Origin: Pochonia chlamydosporia 170 | Taxonomy: Eukaryota; Ascomycota; Sordariomycetes; Hypocreales; Clavicipitaceae | Reading direction: 5' to 3' | Assembly (NCBI RefSeq): GCF_001653235.2 | Contig: NC_035793.1 | Span: 4,836,001 to 4,900,000, forward strand | DNA: 64,000 nt | Shown here: positions 46,662-59,818 of the stretch, piece by piece | How the letters are laid out: each line of letters opens with the position of its first letter | Numbering within the stretch: the first letter of the stretch is position 1 | Notes under the pieces: model-generated | Told to the model about the DNA's origin: nothing | Seen by the model: only the letters and a program-made list of their open reading frames with translations | Database searches by the model: none | Made by a program: the position numbers and the translations under genes

Positions 46662-47060
46662 CTTGCTGTTTAAGATGGAGTAGAAAGCTGGCAATAAAGT
46701 GTGGATGGGAATATTTCTGAGTTGACTGGAGTAGGTGGAGAATGTTTGGTGCCGTAGATTGTTGATGGCAAGAGAATGGCAAAACCAGGGGAGGCGTTGA
46801 GGATTATATAGACGTTCCGTGAATATGAACAACTCGGTACATCATTTAAATAATCGTACATGTATCGATGTACATTTGGAGCTTATCGGAAACTTCTAAC
46901 ATACTCACCGTCCAGCTTCGAGTTCACAGAAACAACATCACCGCGACAAAGAAACGTATCAAGCAAACGCAACACGTCCCAAACTAAATGAGCACACCTC
47001 CAAGAACCAATACGATTATTTCCATAATAACACCTAGCTGCGAACTATCCCAAATCCACA

Positions 47061-47297
47061 TCATGTCTTCTTCGCCGCCGTCCCCGCCTTAGATTTATCA
47101 ACACACTTCTCGTACGAAGAGAATTTCGGTTTCCCATCCTTGTAGGTAATGTCCCCAGGGAGCGGTTGATCAATTTCCACCATAGGGGTGCCGATTATAT
47201 CGTAAATAGGCGAGCAGGAGTTATGCGACGCACCGGTCGCCAGATGTTTGTTGCTGGGGGCACTGTTTGTGCCCGTAGGCTTGGATGTTTTCGCCAT
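47061..47297 (-). CDS. Small hypothetical protein, 78 residues
   Basis: The frame from an ATG at 47297 reads MAKTSKPTGTNSAPSNKHLA, then YDIIGTPMVEIDQPLPGDIT and ends Lys-rich (KSKAGTAAKKT). Hydrophilic, no signal or membrane segment. The PxPGDxTYKDGKPKF part looks protein-like rather than random, but no family is recognised. Downstream of the nucleotidyltransferase gene on the same strand. Confidence 0.4.
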   Translation of the reverse strand: MAKTSKPTGTNSAPSNKHLATGASHNSCSPIYDIIGTPMVEIDQPLPGDITYKDGKPKFSSYEKCVDKSKAGTAAKKT

Positions 47298-48514
47298 TGC
47301 ACGAATTAAGGCGAAAAATGTTGAACAATAGTGATGATTTCGTCAAGTAGTAGATTGCCTTGAGGTCTGTAAGATGTTGATAATGAGAGGCTTTGTAACT
47401 TCAGCAAAGGCTAGCAGCGTTGCACAAGGCAGGTGTTCGATACCGAGACTCTTTAAAGCCTGGGCGAGCAGCGCAATTTGTATTCATCGCGCCAGTAGCG
47501 AACACAGTTGTTCATCAAACATCTTCATTCTATTATGTTTGTGTCGAGTTGTGCGGCGGTTGTTGCAATACACTTAGGAATGTCTGTTCATCACCCTGTT
47601 CTCTCTCAGGGTAGACCGAGTTTGCGCACAATCACCCTATGGCTCGCTCGTTCATGGAAATTTCAGTGCCAAGACCGTGAACACAACCAGACGCTTACCT
47701 AGGCGCTCTTTCACACCGTCAAATTAACCTCCGCATCCTCCAACATTGTTAATCACACATCAAAGTTGCAATACCGAACCATGTCAAGTTATTTTGTCTT
47801 TTTATTTATGTTCGCTTATTTCAAGTATCTTCCTGTGCATGATCTTGTAACATCCTGTCTATGCCGCTTGCAGCCATCCTTGGCTGATTCAACCTGGCGG
47901 TCGACAGGCATCTGAGCTTGAATCAGTCAATGCCTCCGTAACACCGCCATGCCATATACGTAAACGAAAACAGAGTAAAAAAAAAGGGAAGAAAGGTTTC
48001 TTGAATGCAAAACGCCTGCCGATTGGCCTGTGTAAGTATACGCCCACTATGCCTTTGGATTTGCCCACCCACAACCGACCGCACCTATTGACTCCATATG
48101 TCGACACTTCGCCCATCTCTGTTCACCACGAGGTTGCTGTGACATCCTCTCCACTGTCAAGTCTCTCCTCTGCAGGCACCTGTCATGTCTCCACTGATAC
48201 GTCCACGCATTGTACATTTGCTGATACATTGAATCCCGTCCTCGGAAGCCTTTGTTTGTACATATCATTTTCAGGGGTTAGGCCGCATCCCCAATCATGT
48301 CCAACTTGGCGTTGCTCAAAGTGCAAATCATGTCCCGTCAATGCCTTGTCCTTTCACACATCTTTCGAATCTTTCTGTGGCTCCAAAAATTTATCAACGC
48401 ATCAACAAGATTCTCCATCTGTTGACTCTATCCAACCAGGATTTGCCCATCATCAGATCCACGTCAGGTCGAGACCACTGAAGCATTATAATCAGCAGTC
48501 ATAGACCTCTACAC
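47298..48514. other. Intergenic, probable long 3' UTR of the nucleotidyltransferase gene
   Basis: About 1.2 kb; the segment next to 48515 is pyrimidine-rich on the plus strand. No supported gene. Confidence 0.35.
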
Positions 48515-51500
48515 CTATCCGCCTTTCCGTTTGGATTCATCCATTGGAGGGAGCTCGGCTTGCGGGGGCTGTGTGCCAACTAGGTTGCTGCTGGCCTTCT
48601 TCTTTCCCTTCCCAGCCGCTTTCTGCCAACCGCCATCGCCCTCACTCCTAGCGGCTCGCACATGTCCATTTTCTCGCTGTGGTGCTGCTGCTTTTGAGCC
48701 TCCCAACGACTTCTGAACCTTTTGAGTCTTGTCCGGATCCACCTGCATTTGACTTCGGTTGTCTTGCACCTGTTGGGTATCCTTGGAGGAGTCCACGCGG
48801 ATGGGCTTGCTCGTTTCGTTCTTACCTGGCGGTTTGTTGGGCAACCAGGACGGAACAGACGCTGCCGGCTCTTGCTTTCGGAGTGTGTTTGGCGATGGGG
48901 TCCGCGTTTCGTACACCGGGGAGAGATGAGTAGCCTCTGCTGCCATAGGTTTATTCACACGGCCGTCTCCAATTGCGAGATCCAACGGGGCGATTACTCC
49001 ATTTTGGGGTTGCCGGGACATCAAACGTTGCCGGGCGGAAGGGGAGAGCCGTGATGTACCCCCATTTTGCACTTCCTGTTGGTTTAGTTGGTTACTCAAA
49101 TAGAAAGAGTTCATCAGTGCAATGCGTTCCCTGAATGAGGCCTCTTCTGCCGAGTGTGGGATGGATAAAGGAGCACTGGATCCATTCACCACAATTGGTG
49201 GACGGTCTAGTAGGGATTGTGACGACACGTATTGACCCTGTGTCTGTGGTGATGCGTGCAACGCCGCATTGACTGGATGCTGCGCCGCCCAGACTGAAGC
49301 CGTGCTTATGTGTAGAGCATTGTCCATGTTGGAAGAGAGCGAATCACCAAGTGTCATGGCCGGCTCTGCTTGGCTGACATGATTTTGGCCTGGCGGAGTC
49401 ACTGATGTCTTCAGCCCCGAACCATTGACCACAAGGGGCCTCGACGAGACTTTACCGCTATTTTGGCTGCCAGGGAATGGCGCGGATGCCAATGGAGCTG
49501 AAGATGTCCCGCCTACAGAAAAGGCCCGAGTGTGCCCCAAAGGAGACGGGGACCTAGATGCCCTTCGTATTCTCCTGTCCAGCAGGGTTTGGGGTAGCTG
49601 CTCAGTTGAAAGCCTACGCCGTTCAGGACTCGAAGTTTGTGCCGCAAGATCCCCAAAGGCAATACCGTTAGGCAAATGTTGCTGCTGGGAGTGCTGCTTC
49701 TGCGATAGTTTTGGCTGCCTGGACGGACTCAGGCTTCGTGACTGGAAGAAACTAGATGACTTGGCATCTAAAGACTCTGGGGAGTCAGGCACAGCTTTTG
49801 GAGTCTCATCGAAATCAGCGTCGTCCGACATGAAGCTCGGGATTGCGATGCCGTTCGCGTTTTTCGAGGCTGCCATGGTGGCGCTTGTCGGGGTTTGGCT
49901 GCCTAGGTGATAGCTTGCGCTAGAATGTGCCGAGGGCGATCGTTGTGCTGGTTGAGACTGTGATCGGAGCGAACCGCTCGCTGTTGATGCACCTCCCTCT
50001 GTAGAGACTGTAGACCTTTGAAGAGATCGACGGAAATCTTGTGTTGGATTGTTACCAGTAGTCGCAGGAGTCGAGGGATAAGTTCCATAGCCAGGTTGTT
50101 GTGGGAGAAACGTGTGGCCAATATTCATGCCATAAAAAGGGTACAACTCGGGCCGTATTGGCGCGCTGACAGGAACATTATCGAATGAATTCGTCCTCGA
50201 CCGGTCTGACGACTGTTGACCCGTACCGGAGCTGGCAGATAGCCTTTGCTGCTGCTGTTGCTGTTGCTGCTGACCTAGGACTGGGTGCTGGAGAAAGGGT
50301 GCCTGCTGTGTGTACAGGTGAAATTGTCGCATACTCTCCTGATGATAGGCCATTTGCGCCATGAGATCCTGCTGGGCGTACTGAAACGGGTACTGCTGGG
50401 TCTGGAACCACGCCATATCTTGTGGTATACCCAAAGGCGTAATCACCATGTTTGGGTCATATGTCGGCACACTCGATGAGGCCCTTCTATTCGATCCGCC
50501 GCCACCGCCGCCTCTGTGAAAGTTGTTGTTGTGCCGTCCGCCCCGGTGATTACCTCGGCCGCCACGACCAGAGTGTGACTGAGACGAGCTACGAAGGAGA
50601 ACTGGTCGAGGCTGCGGTGCTGGTCGAGTCCAAACGCGCTCCTCCTCCTTGGGAAACACGTACTGTTCGCATGCCTCGTCCAGTTTCGCCTCGGAGAGCA
50701 AGTCAAAAGCACGACGAAGTTCCAGGTGAAGTCCTCGAAACGCGTACTCATCGGCAGTATTTCCCAGGTTTCTTGAAATATTGAAAGGCTCCTCAACGCA
50801 GAGTTGGTTGTTAATGCCTTGATGCCACTTCTTCTCTTGCTTTGTGACGAGCTTTCCTTGCCTGATACTCAGCACATGTTTGTCGTAATCGAATTCGTGA
50901 GCGTAAAATCGAAAGAACTGGAACAGAAGCTCCGCAACCGATGATTTATTCTTGTTGCCGAACCCTCTGATCTTCTTGAGGTTATCCGCAAAGTCGCTGA
51001 CCGTTCCATCTGATTTTGGCATCTTGTAGGGCATTTGGTGCAGGGCCGGGAGCACTGGTGGGCTTCGGAGCTGAAGAAATGCGATAATAAGACATATCCA
51101 CGTATAAGAGCTAAATGTGCCGCCAAAACCTGCGGAATCGAGGAGACGTGTCAGAGGAAAAACTTGCAGGTCTAGTATTTGAGAACGAAGCTTTGATGCA
51201 CTTACCAGCGTCATTGATAATCCTCCTCCTCGTCCAGTACTTGATTATCATGGCCAGTTGGCGAACACGCGGATCGGCTTCGACATATACGCGAACCATT
51301 CTGGTGTTTTCGAGAGCCAGGGTATTGTTTACGTTCATATCGCAGGCCAAGCCCAGTTCGGGATCCCAGATCTTTACAATCGGTACCTTGGCAGCAGATA
51401 TACAAACGACCTTTTCCATGCCACCTAGAAAAAGACGGTTAGCTTATCGCCCGCCTTGTATAAGCTTGATTTCGGGAGCAAGGTAAAAAAAAAAATAATA

Positions 51501-52715
51501 AACGTACGTCGCGCAAGCAGATCAGCTATTATACAAACACCTTCCAGTTCTTGCCATGATGTGGTGATGCAGATGTCCACTAAAGAGATTTGACAAATTG
51601 TTAGTTTCCAAACAAAACACTCTTCTAATGGAAATGGTTTGCTTTCGAAACGTTGGGGACATACAGTCTGAGTCGTCTGAGCATAGCAGATTGCCAGAGG
51701 AGCCGAACAAATTCACTCGAATATCGTGACCCGGCCACTCGTCGTTGAATATCTGTTCAAGCTTCTGGACCAATTTTTTGCGCTTTTCCTCCACCTCCTC
51801 GGTCGGTAATAACCGATTGTAAATCTCGCGCATATCTGTGGATAATTTCCTCTCTTCGTCGTCAGTCAGCTTATTCTTGACGGTTCTCAAATCCAGCTTT
51901 TCGAGTCGGTCGCTTCCAACGGAGTACGGGATTCTGCGTCTTGAGTTGACCTGAGCGGTCTCGTACTTGCATCCGCCAAATTTGGGCGGCAATGGTCTCA
52001 ACGAGGGTAATGTGCCATTTGTTTCTGAGTATGCCGAGCGAGGGGAGTGGTTGTGGGCGGCATTGGGAGACGGCTCCCGCGATTCAAAAGAAAACTGTCG
52101 AGCATGCTGATGAGGGGTGGAAGGTACTGAGCTCGAGTGAGACTGGCCGTGAGATAATGATGCTGCTGCATTGGATCGCTGGGGCACACTCCTCGAGGCC
52201 TCGGCCGCTTGTTTTGGAGGCATCTTGGAAGAGGTATCTTTGGGCGTTATAACCGACCGGTTGTTTTTGTCGGAGTTGTGATGCGAGCGGCTCCCATTGC
52301 CTCCCGATGCGGCCCCTTTGCTAGCCGATCCGTCTTTCAGGGACACTCTGCTAGAAGATCTTGATCGGGGTCCAGCCTGCACGTGGGGGGAGGACACGAC
52401 GGGAGGCAGCGGCGGAGTCTGGAGTCCACCTCCGCGAGCGGGAGAGATGAGCTTGTTGTAATGTAGAAGCTGGGCGTGATAGATGTTTTGCTGAGGGAAG
52501 AGAAAGGGGAGGAAGTCGAGGTGTGAGGCAAAGGGTGCTGCAGCCCCGGCAGGGACGGGGTGAGCAGCTACGTCCGGGGGACTTTCCGACGATTGCGAGT
52601 GCGCCGCCCCGTTGCTGGTCGAGTCTGTGGAAATCGACGTTGAAGTGGAAGTCGCCGTCCAGGGGCTTGGGGGATAAGAATGCTGAGGCTCAGAGGTCGC
52701 AGACCTGGCGTCCAT
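48515..52715 (-). CDS. Cid1-type terminal nucleotidyltransferase (poly(A)/poly(U) polymerase) with long low-complexity tails
   Basis: Four exons, 52715-51665, 51579-51508, 51424-51206 and 51130-48515, all junctions in phase, about 1318 residues. The Ser/Pro-rich N-terminal 230 residues precede a nucleotidyltransferase core: VNLFGSSGNLLCSDDSD-LDICITTSW, which contains the GS...DxD catalytic motif only after splicing, then VRVYVEADPRVRQLAMIIKY and a palm/central domain (GFGGTFSSYTWICLIIAFLQ). A PAP-associated segment follows (ELLFQFFRFYAHEFDYDKHV, CVEEPFNISRNLGNTADEYA). An RGG/Gly-rich stretch (GRGGRGNHRGGRHN) and a very long disordered tail with a poly-Gln run close the protein. The family adds non-templated A or U to RNA 3' ends in the cytoplasm or nucleus. 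Which nucleotide is used cannot be read here. Confidence 0.88.
50246..50273 (-). repeat. CAG/CAA trinucleotide run encoding poly-Gln
   Basis: About eight consecutive glutamine codons inside the disordered tail of the nucleotidyltransferase, mixed CAG/CAA. Confidence 0.85.
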
Positions 52716-53523
52716 GAAGCTAACGAGCCTCGGACGGATTCAAGACACGGGGTAATGAGCGGCAAGAAGCTAGCGGCCCTTGGATTCGATTACGGTTGAG
52801 ATTAGAGCAGAGTGTCGCGAAGCCACAAGTTTCCGGCTGAGGAGCACGCCAAAAATTGGATGCGGCTCTCGACAGCACAATATGGCTGCAGTATGAGTGT
52901 CTGTATCTTCGGCCGAGCTGTAGTCCCGTATCTGTGCATCCACGCGGGTTCGAGTTGAGGTGCACGCTTGAACGAGGTCGTGGTAGACGTGGTGGCGCCA
53001 AAAAAAAAAAGCACCAAGTGCTTGCCAGTGGTTATTGTCTCGGACCTGAGATCGGCTTCGAGCGGTAATGTCCCCTCACAGAATTCTGAGGTGCCAGAGT
53101 TGCAGAGCAAATACGGTGGTCGGAGGTGCTCGTCACGAAAACGCACAGGGGCTTGACTTGAAGGAACCAGAGGAAAGAGAGACTCCAGATCTCAATGTTC
53201 GGCTAGGGAGAGGGCGGGCGCTGAGCAACGATAGCTGTTCGGTGCGGGCAGGAAGGGGTCTGGTTTGTTTGGGGTTGGAGTTGGTAATTGAACTGCAGAG
53301 AAGGGGTATCGCAAAGTAACGAAATGCACCGATTCAAGATGACAAAGAAAGACGCAATATATGAGAAAAGAAGGTGAAGAATGGCTCTCGAACAGAAATG
53401 GGCGATATTTTGATCGTGTTTCGTGGCCACACGGTCGCAAAGCGCAAAGGCCAAAGAAGAAAAAGACGGATTGGACGAGAGGGTCTGATTCAAGTCCAGT
53501 TCAGTCAAGTTTGTTTGATTGAC

Positions 53524-53549
53524 TGTCCTGTCCTGTCCTGTCCTGTCTG
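53524..53549. repeat. (TGTCC)n short tandem repeat
   Basis: About four and a half perfect pentamer copies, ending TGTCTGG. Confidence 0.85.
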
Positions 53550-53598
53550 GTTCCTGCCTGGAGGACTTGGATGTTCAATGTTACGTGCGAGTGTGGTC

Positions 53599-53622
53599 AG
53601 ATCTGGTCTGGTCTGGTCTTGG
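53599..53622. repeat. (TCTGG)n short tandem repeat
   Basis: Three perfect copies plus partial units after AGA; the reverse complement matches the GACCA repeat at 28108-28130 including the adjacent AGATCTG. Confidence 0.85.
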
Positions 53623-53780
53623 TGCGTCTGGTGACTGGAGATTGGCTCGGCCGGGCGAAGGTAAAGGTAAAGGGGCACACTGGGGTCAACTTCTCCGACA
53701 CAGGGTCCTGCCTGGACTCTGATTGATGCTGAAGATGGGCCCAAGCGTGACAAAGACGGGCAAAGGCTGTTCAAGTCGAA

Positions 53781-53800
53781 GTCGATTCGATTCGATTCGA
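53781..53800. repeat. (GATTC)n short tandem repeat
   Basis: Three perfect GATTC copies after GTC. Confidence 0.85.
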
Positions 53801-54328
53801 AAGGGTCAAGTTGAGGAGGATTGCAGCGGCCGCGGAAGGTGGTGAATGGAGGATGCGGCGCAAGGTCGAGTTTGAACGACGAAGGACTGGGCAGATGCGG
53901 GAAATGTCGAGGCGACTATTTGGCAGCATGGACCGTCTGGGTCTGGTCTGGTTGGTGGTGGGGAGCAGCACGTTGATCCAGTTGAGCATCCAGCACTTGC
54001 ATCCCAGGCCAGCGACCAGCGACTAGCGCCCAGCGGCCAGCACCTTGGCGGCACTTTGGGATCAAATTGATTTGATGCTGCGTTGCTGGATGTCTCTGCC
54101 CCAGTTGAGCCTATGGCTGGGCCTATGGGTGGTCCGGGTTCCACCTTCAAATCGACCCGACTTCCAGGTGGTGTCAGGTCCCGCCAGCTCCAGCTGGCAT
54201 TAGCTGCATGTGCGGGTTGCCCTGGGTGGGAGCACAGGAACATGGACATCCAATACCCAGTCAGAGCTAACTTTTGAGCATGGAGAGCTCCAGTCTGTGC
54301 AAGTTCATGTCAAGTCAAGTGCCTCTAT

Positions 54329-54395
54329 GTCCAGATTCCATGTCCAGGTTCCATGTCCAGGTTCCATGTCCAGGTTCCATGTCCAGATGTCCAGT
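54329..54395. repeat. 13-bp minisatellite, unit GTTCCATGTCCAG
   Basis: Four copies in a row (the first begins AT instead of GT), followed by a truncated ATGTCCAG. End points are accurate to a few bases. Confidence 0.85.
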
Positions 54396-57300
54396 CTCGT
54401 CTTCACCGGCCACAACTACTCGATGTCACTCGCGGCGGTTTGGCTGATGCCGGCTGTTGTAGCAAGCTCCAGTCTAGTCTTGTCTGGTGGCACTACTTTA
54501 GGCACTTGCACTGGAACCAGCTCCGTGCTCACAATGCCCAGGCGGTTCGGTCACTGTCGGCGCCTGCTCAAATGGTGCCTTGCACCTGCAAGCACGAACC
54601 AACATGTTGTCTGACTTTACTGGTCCGCATCTTCACGCCAGTTTGTCAGGTACATGTACTCGTGCTGCGTTTGGTGCGGCAACATTAAAGGTCGCCTCCA
54701 CAACGGGGCGCACTTTGGGGCGTCCACCAGCCGAAGGGCAATCGAGCACAATGGGGCGGCCAACATGAAGGCACACGGCGTTGTGGCTCGTCGTAGCTTG
54801 CAGTGGCTCAGGGCGACCACTCAGCAGCCGGCATGGGAAAGCAGAGGCGTCTTGGCCGGCGAGATGACTCTTCGATGTGCGAAAGCTGTGTTGACCTTGA
54901 TGACGAACGAGCCGAACCACGTCAATGGTAGACGAGGTGCAGGGATGGAGTCTCGTTCTCGGGGAAAGCTAGGTACCTTTTATTTGGTCACGATTCCTCA
55001 GGAAGACATGTACTGAAGTACCTCCACCGACAGCCTCTAGCCAAAATTCCCAAATTACCAACACTACTCAAGTACTCAAGCACAAACCAAACTCCAATAC
55101 TTGTTGCTGTCAATGACGGCCTTGAACAGACGCTGTGTCATGCTGCATTAGTCACATCACAGCTCCCTCATCTGAATCCTCCAGAGGCAGGCGATCAAAA
55201 GCCGATGTCCGTGTTCAGGCACTGACACATTCCCATCCCTCCTTTGAATCCATGTCCCTGACGGTGGTCCCGAAAGGCTTCAATGTTGCCATATAGGCAT
55301 TCACCATGCTTCATCCAGATGCTAACTTGACTCCATGCAAAGTTTCAGCAACAAGGGTCAAAAGAGTGGCCAGCTTATTATTATAGATCAAACCCAGAAT
55401 GTGGGCTTTTTCCAAGAATAGCTTTGTCCACATTCTCATCGCTCCTCAAACATTCACGCCGTCGTCGTCCATCATCGTTACACGGTCCTCATGACCATCA
55501 TCTACGGACAGGCAACTTCAAGGCCCAGTGCCAGTTTAACCATCTTCAATATGGGGGACTTGTCTCTGATTGTGTGGGGTCGGGAACACAAGAGGCGTCG
55601 GGTGCGCGGCCGTGCACCCAAGTCTTCAGCATCCTCCCAGCAGAGAGTCAATCACTTTCAAAACTTTCAAATGTTGCTTGTGCAGATGTACTGTATCGCC
55701 TCCGAGGCTTTAGCTCCTTGAGCGCCCATGTGCTGCTGCGTGCCCGCAATCACGAAGGAGCAGGCATATGCCAGATGCAAGCCATACTGTAACGTTTTAG
55801 CTTCCAAACTTTTATATCGATACCCACAGACACTTTGAGTGCGTCGTGGATATGGGCTGTAAAAATGGCCTTTGCCGTAGTAGGCAAAAGGCGAAGCAAT
55901 GACATCTAGTCAGTTAGATAGGATCAAAATGGCCACGCCCAGAGTCAAGGTAATCGCAGAGTGTCACACTACTCGTAACCCCAGCGGCAGGTCTTCCTTG
56001 TCTCAAGTTCCTGAATCAGGACATCAACCACCGGCATGCACACATACATCCCCGAAGAGGTCTGAGAATCTTTTCACTACCCATATGTGTCGACTTGTGT
56101 GAGGTTAAGAATGGCAGATTTCGAAGTTCGTGAGGCTCGAAATCTCTTGTCGAGAACCCTAACCCAAAAGGGAGGTCTCAACTGTCCACGTTCGGTCGCT
56201 CTCCATCGCCACGACCCCGCCCCCTGGTCGTGTTCCTGGATTCAAAACTTTAATCCAATGCGGCATGATCAGTGTTCGGCTAGATGTAAATGCGAAGCTC
56301 TGTACAGTACAGACGCCTGCAAAAATACGGGAAGCAGCAGAATGCAAAGCTTAGCAAGGTGGTATTGATGATGAATTGCTTCGATTTTACTCCGTACGGT
56401 ACTCCGTACTTGACGCATGCATTGTGTGGTTGCTGCTATTGTTGGTCAGGAACGCTCCTTCCCCCCCACAATCATGCAATTGTCCTGAATAGTGGTCGAG
56501 TGGGGCTAAAAGTCCATTTCGCCAACTCATGACGGGAAATGAGAGCATTCAATGTTCACCAACGAATCTTTTGTCCTCGACAAATCGACAAAGCCACCTT
56601 GTAACAGTTGAGTCTCGCCACATCCTGTACTGCTCTCATTTTACATTTCACGCCGCTAACTGTTCTCTCTGGCGCATAAGCGACGTTTGTTCCACATTCT
56701 ACCAACAACTGCCAAGGTCAATGCCCCCAACATAACGTCGCTTTCTGCACTCTTCATGCTACAGTAAAAGTAAGCAAAGACGATCCGATCCTACTTCACT
56801 CCTGCCAACCACAATTAGCTTCTTCCATCAGCTTATACGAGAAATGCATTCGGTCAGCCCGCACGAACAACAGCAAAAAGCCTGGCACCATTATTACGAG
56901 GTCAGCTCTGTTACTGACGAGCGGGACAAATGGGGAGATGCCAGCAGCGCAAACAACAATAGACTCTTCTTCTGCGTGGCCCATTGATGCCCCAGAAACG
57001 ATCCAGCAAACTACAGCCTGTGGTAGAAATCATTCGCTCACATCCAAGTATACACTAACATCTCCCGATGTGTCGTAGCATACACTGCGATATGCAATAC
57101 ACTTCACTAGTTCAAAATACCTTTGACCTCCCGTTGTAGTTACGGTGCGGCATCATTGTGGCATAGGGACAATCGTGTCACAGGAGTCACGAGTGAACCA
57201 AAGGCGGCGCTTGCCCTTTAATTTCACCAGACACTAACGAAACGGAACGCCCATTCGAGACTCCATAGAGTATCAAAATCGGCCAGGCAATTTGGATGAG

Positions 57301-59818
57301 CCAGGACCAGCGCAGGACTAGCGCGTTTTCTCCAATTAAACCTCTAACCTCTTCAACAGACAGGAAATTAATCGCTGTCTGGCGAATACGGTAAAACTCA
57401 CCAGTAGATGAGCACGTCTTTTGATGGAGCTTGCACGCGTTCGCTCCAACTCAGACATTTATTAGCGTCAGCTGAGCTCTGGCAATCGAGCAATCACCTC
57501 ACATCGTTTTCATCATAACGGCACGACTTCATCACACATTACACCAGGTTTCCTGTTCTGCAGCTTCTGCAGTAAGTCGACCCCCCTCACCCCTGGCCAT
57601 GTCATGCAGCCGCTTCCGCAATCCCTCAGTGTTGGTGTCAAATCCGACCGTCCGTTGCACAGGCCCCTACCAAAGCCGTTCCCAACTTTGTGGCCCATCG
57701 GCATCGGGACACCGCAGGTAGTATTGACACTTTCAGCTATTTCACCTGCTGTCCGTGACTCCTTTCGCCGCGTGGCTTGTTTTAGCCCCAATCTTGAAGT
57801 AACAATATTCCTGTCGTTGCTGTGCCGCATTGCTTCGCCCTGGATCCATCTGGTTGGTCAATCCTGATATTGATCAGGGCGTTCTCATGCCACCAGAGCC
57901 ACCAGACCTCAAATGTTTCCGTGAGTGTCCATGTTTCCCCAGAGCAAATATGTGGGACAAAGAGCACAAGGTACCTGCTGGTAGGGCTGCCTTGCAAGGT
58001 TGTCTTTCAGGATCACGTTGAACGAGAGGTAAGCCTGCAGATGGGGATTGCGCTGCATCTCTTCAGCTCGGTTCTATAGCGGCTCAATTCTTGCACACTT
58101 GTGTTGCATTATTTGCAAGCCGCATACATGCCAAGTTTAGATTTTGCGCTGCAAGGCGCACGGAGTACGTTAGGTGGGCAAGGGAGCCATGATGCTTCTA
58201 TATTTGGGAAATCACGTCGAACCTCAACACAATGGCACAAATTGCGGCCGATCTATGCAGGAGGTCAACAATTTACCTACCGAAGAATGCAGATTTCCTC
58301 ATATATCGAAGTAAAGTGCCTCCTTACTCGCGATCGTCGGTCGGCCCCCATGGTCTCCATCAACATCCGCACTTTGGCTTCCCTTGCAACCGCCGACATC
58401 CCAGTCGTCTTGGACCACGGCCGCAATTCTCGCCAAAGTGTACGGATTAGCGGGCGAAAATAAGGTGCACAGTCACACCTACGAAAAATCAAACCCGCCG
58501 TTGTCCAATACTGTACGTCATAGCCACGGGAGACAAAACAAGTTGTGCCCAAAGCCACTTGGACCTAGCTCCCGTCTTGTAGTGATGCAATACTCGCCCG
58601 GCACCTAATATAATTGCAGAATCCCTGCTGTATAAACTCAGTGACACTAAGAAGCCTTTCGACTTGCCATGCCGCCTCGGCCCCAAATGTATCACCAAGG
58701 CTGCCGGGTGAAGAAGGCGACAAGAGACATGCAGCATGCATGGTATCAATAGCATCGTGAGGGTCGATTGAAGGTCTCTTCCGATGAGATTACCGATTGC
58801 CTGCTTTCCAGTAGCTTGCAGACGTCTATGGAATGTAATATGGCTGTCAGTTTACCAAGACGAATTTCGTCGGCATCTGTTTAATCCCCTTGACATCAAC
58901 TTTTCCTCCCAGAAGAGACAAGGTGTGTAGAAGAGGAGTTTACATCACCTTGTGGCAGTCATTTCCACGTTCCGAAAAGCTCGGGTACGCCAATGGTATG
59001 ATCTGCACAACGACTCCCTATGCTAATCAAGCTGAATGCTCTGACTGGCTTCGTTATATGTTGAGACCAGTTCCAAGGTCAATTGAAGGCAATAGAAACT
59101 CTCAAACGAGAAATGTCGAGCTGATTTGTACAGTCAGTTGTATTTCGATTCTTCACTGACAGTTGGCATCAAGGTGTTATGTTTCCCATCGCGCTTTGAA
59201 GCCCAAGTTGCAATTTGAAACACGAATTGCCTTTCAACAGTAATGAAAACAATCCCATTGACTTTTGTCTTCCAACGCTCCACCTCCTTGGATACTAAGA
59301 CCAAAACTTGTCGAAGCAAATTAGAAGCACCGAGACTACGATAATTTGTGCCATTCCTGTAAGTCAGCAACCTGCCATCAAAATCCAACCATCTATCAGC
59401 TTGAAGCACGCACTTGGAGCATATCCAGCAAACACCACATCTCCATCGCTTTCTAAGTTACCGCAACGATCACCAGTCCTCCTTCGTAACATCCACGCCA
59501 TTCTTTGTAGTCCTCTCTTTACAGCAGCATCGAGCATCAAACCCAAATCACCAACAAAAGTCACAACCCAAAAACAAGCCCAGATCAACCACGGCCCCAC
59601 ACAAAACACACCCGCTTTGTCCACATCAAAACCAGGGGTCGTCTCGTTCCTGGACAAGCAGATGCAGGGGCCCAAAACCACAAGCCATCAAATTTGAAGC
59701 TATCGAAACATTGAAACGACCACGTCCTCCGTAACAGACCACGTATCAAACCACCCATCCGCACACAATGCCCTGACCAACTTTCCCTCCTCAACTTACA
59801 TCCCCCAAAACCACCACC

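Larger units (their letters stand above)
52716..59818. other. Seven-kilobase gene-poor region with several short tandem repeats
   Basis: Between divergent nucleotidyltransferase and AhpC/TSA-like genes. Many short frames exist on both strands but none shows domains, plausible splicing or consistent codon usage. Simple repeats cluster at 53.5-54.4 kb (CCTGT, TCTGG, GATTC and a 13-bp unit). The first 700 bases could be a long 5' leader of the nucleotidyltransferase. No tRNA-like T-loop, transposase or long terminal repeat was recognised. Confidence 0.45.

Noticed and set aside
56150..56166. CCCTAACCC resembling telomere repeat
   Set aside because: Single copy within unique sequence; no tandem array, so not a telomere or interstitial telomere block.
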